This document shows positions 5,311 through 7,864 of a stretch of DNA of 7,864 nucleotides, one piece after another. Numbering within the stretch: the first letter of the stretch is position 1; each line of letters opens with the position of its first letter. The stretch is from Deltaproteobacteria bacterium. GTDB lineage: Bacteria > Myxococcota_A > UBA796 > GCA-2862545. Where the stretch lies: NCBI GenBank assembly GCA_019307545.1, contig JAFDJI010000471.1, forward strand, positions 1 through 7,864, in the 5' to 3' direction. The notes beneath the pieces are model-generated. The model saw only the letters and a program-made list of their open reading frames with translations. It was not told where the DNA came from and made no database searches. The position numbers and the translations under genes are program-made.

Positions 5311-6828
5311 ATGACCTACGATTTCCTGCGGAACCTTGGCCTCGAGGGCGAGCTGAAGGGTGGCTTCCACGGCGAGTGGATCGGCTCCGGCGACATCCTG
5401 GAGTCGATCACCCCCATCGATGGCTCGGTCATCGGTCGGATCCGGCAGGTCACCGTCGAGGAGTACGACCAGATCGCCGCCCACGCCCACGCGGCCTTCC
5501 TCGAGTGGCGCATGGTGCCGGCACCCAAGCGCGGCGAGGTGGTCCGCCAGATCGGGAACGCGCTTCGGGAGCACACCGAGGATCTGGGCAAGCTGGTGAC
5601 CCTGGAGATGGGCAAGATCCTCCCCGAGGGCCTGGGCGAGGTCCAGGAGATGATCGACATCTGCGACTTCTCGGTGGGGCTCTCCCGGCAGCTCTACGGC
5701 CTGACCATGCACTCCGAGCGCCCCATGCACCGCATGTACGAGCAGTACCACCCGCTCGGGGTCATCGGCATCATCTCCGCCTTCAACTTCCCGGTGGCGG
5801 TGTGGAGTTGGAACGCCGCCATCGCGGCGGTGTGCGGCGACGCCATGCTCTGGAAGCCGTCGTCCCAGACCCCGCTCACAGCCATCGCCTGCACCAAGAT
5901 CGCGGCGCGGATCCTCGAGGAGAATGGCTACGATCCCGCGATCATGTCCCTGATCATCGGCCGGGGCTCCACCGTGGGCGACACCATGGTGAAGGACCGC
6001 CGGATCCCGCTCATCAGCGCCACCGGCTCCTGCGAGGTGGGCTACCGGGTGGGTCGGATCGTGGGCGAGCGCCTGGGCCGGACCATCCTGGAGTTGGGTG
6101 GCAACAACGCCATCATCGTCTCCAAGGAGGCCAACCTCGACCTCGCGCTCCGCGCCACCCTCTTTGGGGCGGTGGGTACCGCCGGTCAACGGTGCACCTC
6201 CACCCGGCGCATGATCGTGCACACCGACGTGTTCGACACCTTCCGCGACCGCCTCATCGCCGCCTACGAGCAGATCCGCATCGGCAATCCCCTCGAAGAG
6301 GGCACCGTCATGGGGCCGCTGGTCAACAAGGGCGCTGTCCGCGACATGATGAACGCCCTGCCGCGCATCACCGAAGAGGGCGGCACCATCCTCTACGGCG
6401 GCGAGCAACTGGACCTGCCCGGTGGCTGCTATGTCACCCCATGTATCGCCGAGGTCCGCAACGAGTACCAGATCGTGCAGGAGGAGACCTTCGCCCCCAT
6501 CCTGTACCTGATCCGCTACGAGACCCTGGACGACGCCATCGCCTACCACAACGGCGTCCCGCAGGGCCTCTCCAGCGCCATCTTCACCACCAACCTGCTG
6601 GAAGCCGAGACCTTCCTCTCCCACATGGGCTCCGACTGCGGCATCGCCAACGTCAACATCGGCACCAGCGGGGCGGAGATCGGCGGCGCCTTCGGCGGAG
6701 AGAAGGAGACCGGCGGTGGCCGGGAGTCGGGTTCGGACGCCTGGAAGGCATACATGCGCCGGCAGACGAACACCATCAACTGGTCGCCGGACCTCCCATT
6801 GGCGCAGGGAATCACCTTCGGGGGCTGA
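5311..6828 (+). CDS. amaB: L-2-aminoadipate-semialdehyde / piperideine-6-carboxylate dehydrogenase (ALDH7 family)
   Basis: Cytoplasmic NAD(P)-dependent aldehyde dehydrogenase, 505 aa, full length for ALDH7 (antiquitin/AmaB). It would oxidise 2-aminoadipate 6-semialdehyde, in equilibrium with piperideine-6-carboxylate, to 2-aminoadipate in lysine or pipecolate catabolism. Catalytic residues are visible: Asn159 in SAFNFP, Lys182 in WKPS for the cofactor, general base Glu261 in ELGGNN, nucleophile Cys295 in GQRCTSTRR, and EETFAP at 391-396. The ELGGNNAIIV variant (most ALDHs have ELGGK/SP), the Arg294 before the nucleophile, and the tail NVNIGTSGAEIGGAFGGEKETGGGRESGSDAWKAYMRRQTNTINWS are ALDH7 hallmarks. 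Start ATG 5311 has GGGAGG nine bases upstream. A radical SAM gene follows after 27 bp. No other lysine-catabolism gene is visible, so the pathway is inferred from the family. Confidence 0.92.
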   Translation: MTYDFLRNLGLEGELKGGFHGEWIGSGDILESITPIDGSVIGRIRQVTVEEYDQIAAHAHAAFLEWRMVPAPKRGEVVRQIGNALREHTEDLGKLVTLEMGKILPEGLGEVQEMIDICDFSVGLSRQLYGLTMHSERPMHRMYEQYHPLGVIGIISAFNFPVAVWSWNAAIAAVCGDAMLWKPSSQTPLTAIACTKIAARILEENGYDPAIMSLIIGRGSTVGDTMVKDRRIPLISATGSCEVGYRVGRIVGERLGRTILELGGNNAIIVSKEANLDLALRATLFGAVGTAGQRCTSTRRMIVHTDVFDTFRDRLIAAYEQIRIGNPLEEGTVMGPLVNKGAVRDMMNALPRITEEGGTILYGGEQLDLPGGCYVTPCIAEVRNEYQIVQEETFAPILYLIRYETLDDAIAYHNGVPQGLSSAIFTTNLLEAETFLSHMGSDCGIANVNIGTSGAEIGGAFGGEKETGGGRESGSDAWKAYMRRQTNTINWSPDLPLAQGITFGG

Positions 6829-6855
6829 CCCGACTCCACCCGAAGAGGAGCACTG

Positions 6856-7758
6856 ATGGAACTCTCCGGCCTCCACTTCCTCCTCACCTACAAGTGCACC
6901 TACGAGTGCGACCACTGCTTCGTGTGGGGCAGCCCGGACCAGTCCGGGGTGTTTACCCTGGCGCAGTTGGAAGACGTGTTCCAGCAGGCGCTCGACCTCG
7001 GGACGGTGCGGGAGATGTACTTCGAGGGCGGCGAACCCTTCCTGTACCACCCCATCCTGTTGCACGCGGTGGCGCGAGCGCATGCGCTCGGGTTCTGGAC
7101 CGGCATCGTGAGCAACGGCTACTGGGCGACCACGGTGGACGACGCGGCCGCCTGGCTCCGCCCCCTGATGGAGGCGGGTTTGGACTCCATCGACGTCTCC
7201 CGGGACGAGCTTCACGGCTTGGAGCCGGACACCGCCGGTAACGCGGTGGCCGCCGCGGAGCGGTTGTCCCTGGAGGTGAGCCCCATCGCCATCGAGGCCC
7301 CCACCGGGTACTGCGACCCCGCCGGCTTCGAGCCCGGCGCTCCGATCACCGGCGGCGGGGTGCGCTACCGGGGCCGGGCGGCGGAGAACCTGGTGGAGGG
7401 GCTGCCCCGCCTGGCATGGGAGTCCTTCGACACCTGCCCCTGGGAGAACCTGACAGACCCCGGGCGGGTGCACGTGGACCCGCTCGGGTACCTGCACCTG
7501 TGCCAGGGGGTGGTGATCGGGAACCTGTTCGAGAATCCCCTGAAGGAGATCGTCGCGGCATACGACCCCGCCGCGCATCCGGTCGTGGGGCCGCTGCTCG
7601 AGGGGGGTCCGGTGGAGTTGGTGCGGCGGTACGGCCTGGCGCACGAGGAGGGGTACGTGGACGCGTGCCACCTGTGCTACCGGGCGCGGGTGGCGCTGCG
7701 GGAGCGGTTCCCTGAGGTGTTGGCGCCGGGGAATGTGTACGGGGAGATGAGCGAGTAG
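6856..7758 (+). CDS. Radical SAM protein with a SPASM-like C-terminal cysteine cluster
   Basis: 300 aa; start ATG 6856 with AGAGGAG at 6844-6850. The radical SAM CxxxCxxC motif is C14-C18-C21 (CTYECDHC), binding the [4Fe-4S] cluster that cleaves SAM. GGEP at 58-61 is the conserved SAM-contacting motif, and the beta-strand pattern IVSNGYW (84-90) and IDVSRDELH (112-120) fits the partial TIM barrel. After about residue 185 there are four further cysteines, C194, C216, C271 and C274, in CPWENLTDPGRVHVDPLGYLHLCQG and DACHLCYRAR. They could ligate one auxiliary Fe-S cluster, as in SPASM/twitch domains, though the spacing is not canonical SPASM. Such domains usually modify peptides or proteins, but I see no precursor peptide next to it. 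It lies 27 bp after the ALDH7 gene and is probably co-transcribed. The substrate is unknown. Confidence 0.85.
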   Translation: MELSGLHFLLTYKCTYECDHCFVWGSPDQSGVFTLAQLEDVFQQALDLGTVREMYFEGGEPFLYHPILLHAVARAHALGFWTGIVSNGYWATTVDDAAAWLRPLMEAGLDSIDVSRDELHGLEPDTAGNAVAAAERLSLEVSPIAIEAPTGYCDPAGFEPGAPITGGGVRYRGRAAENLVEGLPRLAWESFDTCPWENLTDPGRVHVDPLGYLHLCQGVVIGNLFENPLKEIVAAYDPAAHPVVGPLLEGGPVELVRRYGLAHEEGYVDACHLCYRARVALRERFPEVLAPGNVYGEMSE

Positions 7759-7786
7759 CCATCCGCTCGAGCGCGCCCCTCGGCCC

Positions 7787-7864
7787 TCACCAACCCTTGG
7801 AGTGCAGTTCTCCGAGGTCGTGGATGTTGCGCTCGCTGGGCTCCCCGCCATGGATCTGCGCGGC
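7787..7864 (-). CDS. Partial CDS: C-terminal end of an unidentified protein
   Basis: Reading the - strand from the right edge gives 25 open codons, ...IHGGEPSERNIHDLGELHSKGW, then TGA at 7789-7787. The residue mix (H, D, N, K, W among hydrophobics) looks like real protein rather than the R/P/A-rich noise typical of shadow frames here. The position fits a gene converging on the radical SAM gene with a 28-bp gap. I do not recognise the family from this tail. Confidence 0.5.
   Translation of the reverse strand, partial: AAQIHGGEPSERNIHDLGELHSKGW

Noticed and set aside
7764..7773. Perfect palindrome CGCTCGAGCG between the two converging genes at the right edge.
   Set aside because: It is only 10 bp with no loop and no T-tract, and could easily occur by chance at this GC content.
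5239..7851. An 870-codon open frame on the - strand opposite the dehydrogenase and radical SAM genes.
   Set aside because: Its translation is H/R/V/G/D-rich without recognisable domains, and it lies antisense to two full-length genes with intact catalytic motifs. Long stop-free antisense frames are expected at this GC content.

Overview
This is a GC-rich bacterial window. By eye roughly two thirds of bases are G or C, and long stop-free antisense frames lie over most genes. The organism looks like a high-GC Gram-negative: it has a MacB/LolCDE-type ABC module, a phage-CII-like regulator and a lysine-rich conserved hypothetical of a kind I associate with Myxococcota/Deltaproteobacteria. That taxonomic placement is inference only.

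Layout, left to right. (1) The 3' end of a probable class I SAM-dependent methyltransferase on the + strand, ending at 346. (2) A 140-bp gap with nested inverted repeats at 410-430. (3) A tight three-gene + strand operon: two FtsX/MacB-type permeases (start preferred at 488, or 446; and 1725-2954) and their ATPase (2977-3660). (4) A 358-bp convergent intergenic region, mostly filled by an array of ten 31-bp units: five forward, then five inverted, around an axis near 3842. (5) Two translationally coupled - strand genes, read from 5198 down to 4019: a lysine-rich conserved hypothetical and a phage-CII-like DNA-binding protein. The second is broken by a frameshift near 4285. (6) A 112-bp divergent promoter region. 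(7) A + strand pair: an ALDH7-family 2-aminoadipate-semialdehyde dehydrogenase (5311-6828) and, 27 bp later, an uncharacterised radical SAM protein with four extra C-terminal cysteines (6856-7758). (8) The C-terminal 25 codons of a - strand gene converging on the radical SAM gene.

Functionally, the ABC operon probably moves a lipid, lipoprotein or hydrophobic substrate across or out of the inner membrane. The ALDH7 enzyme points to lysine or piperideine-6-carboxylate catabolism; what the radical SAM partner does with it is unknown. The strongest unexplained signal is the inverted 31-bp array at 3693-3999. It has an exact 31-bp period, an invariant 10-bp core in all ten units, and mirror symmetry that pairs every forward core with an inverted core. 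It is not a CRISPR and has no coding capacity that I can support.
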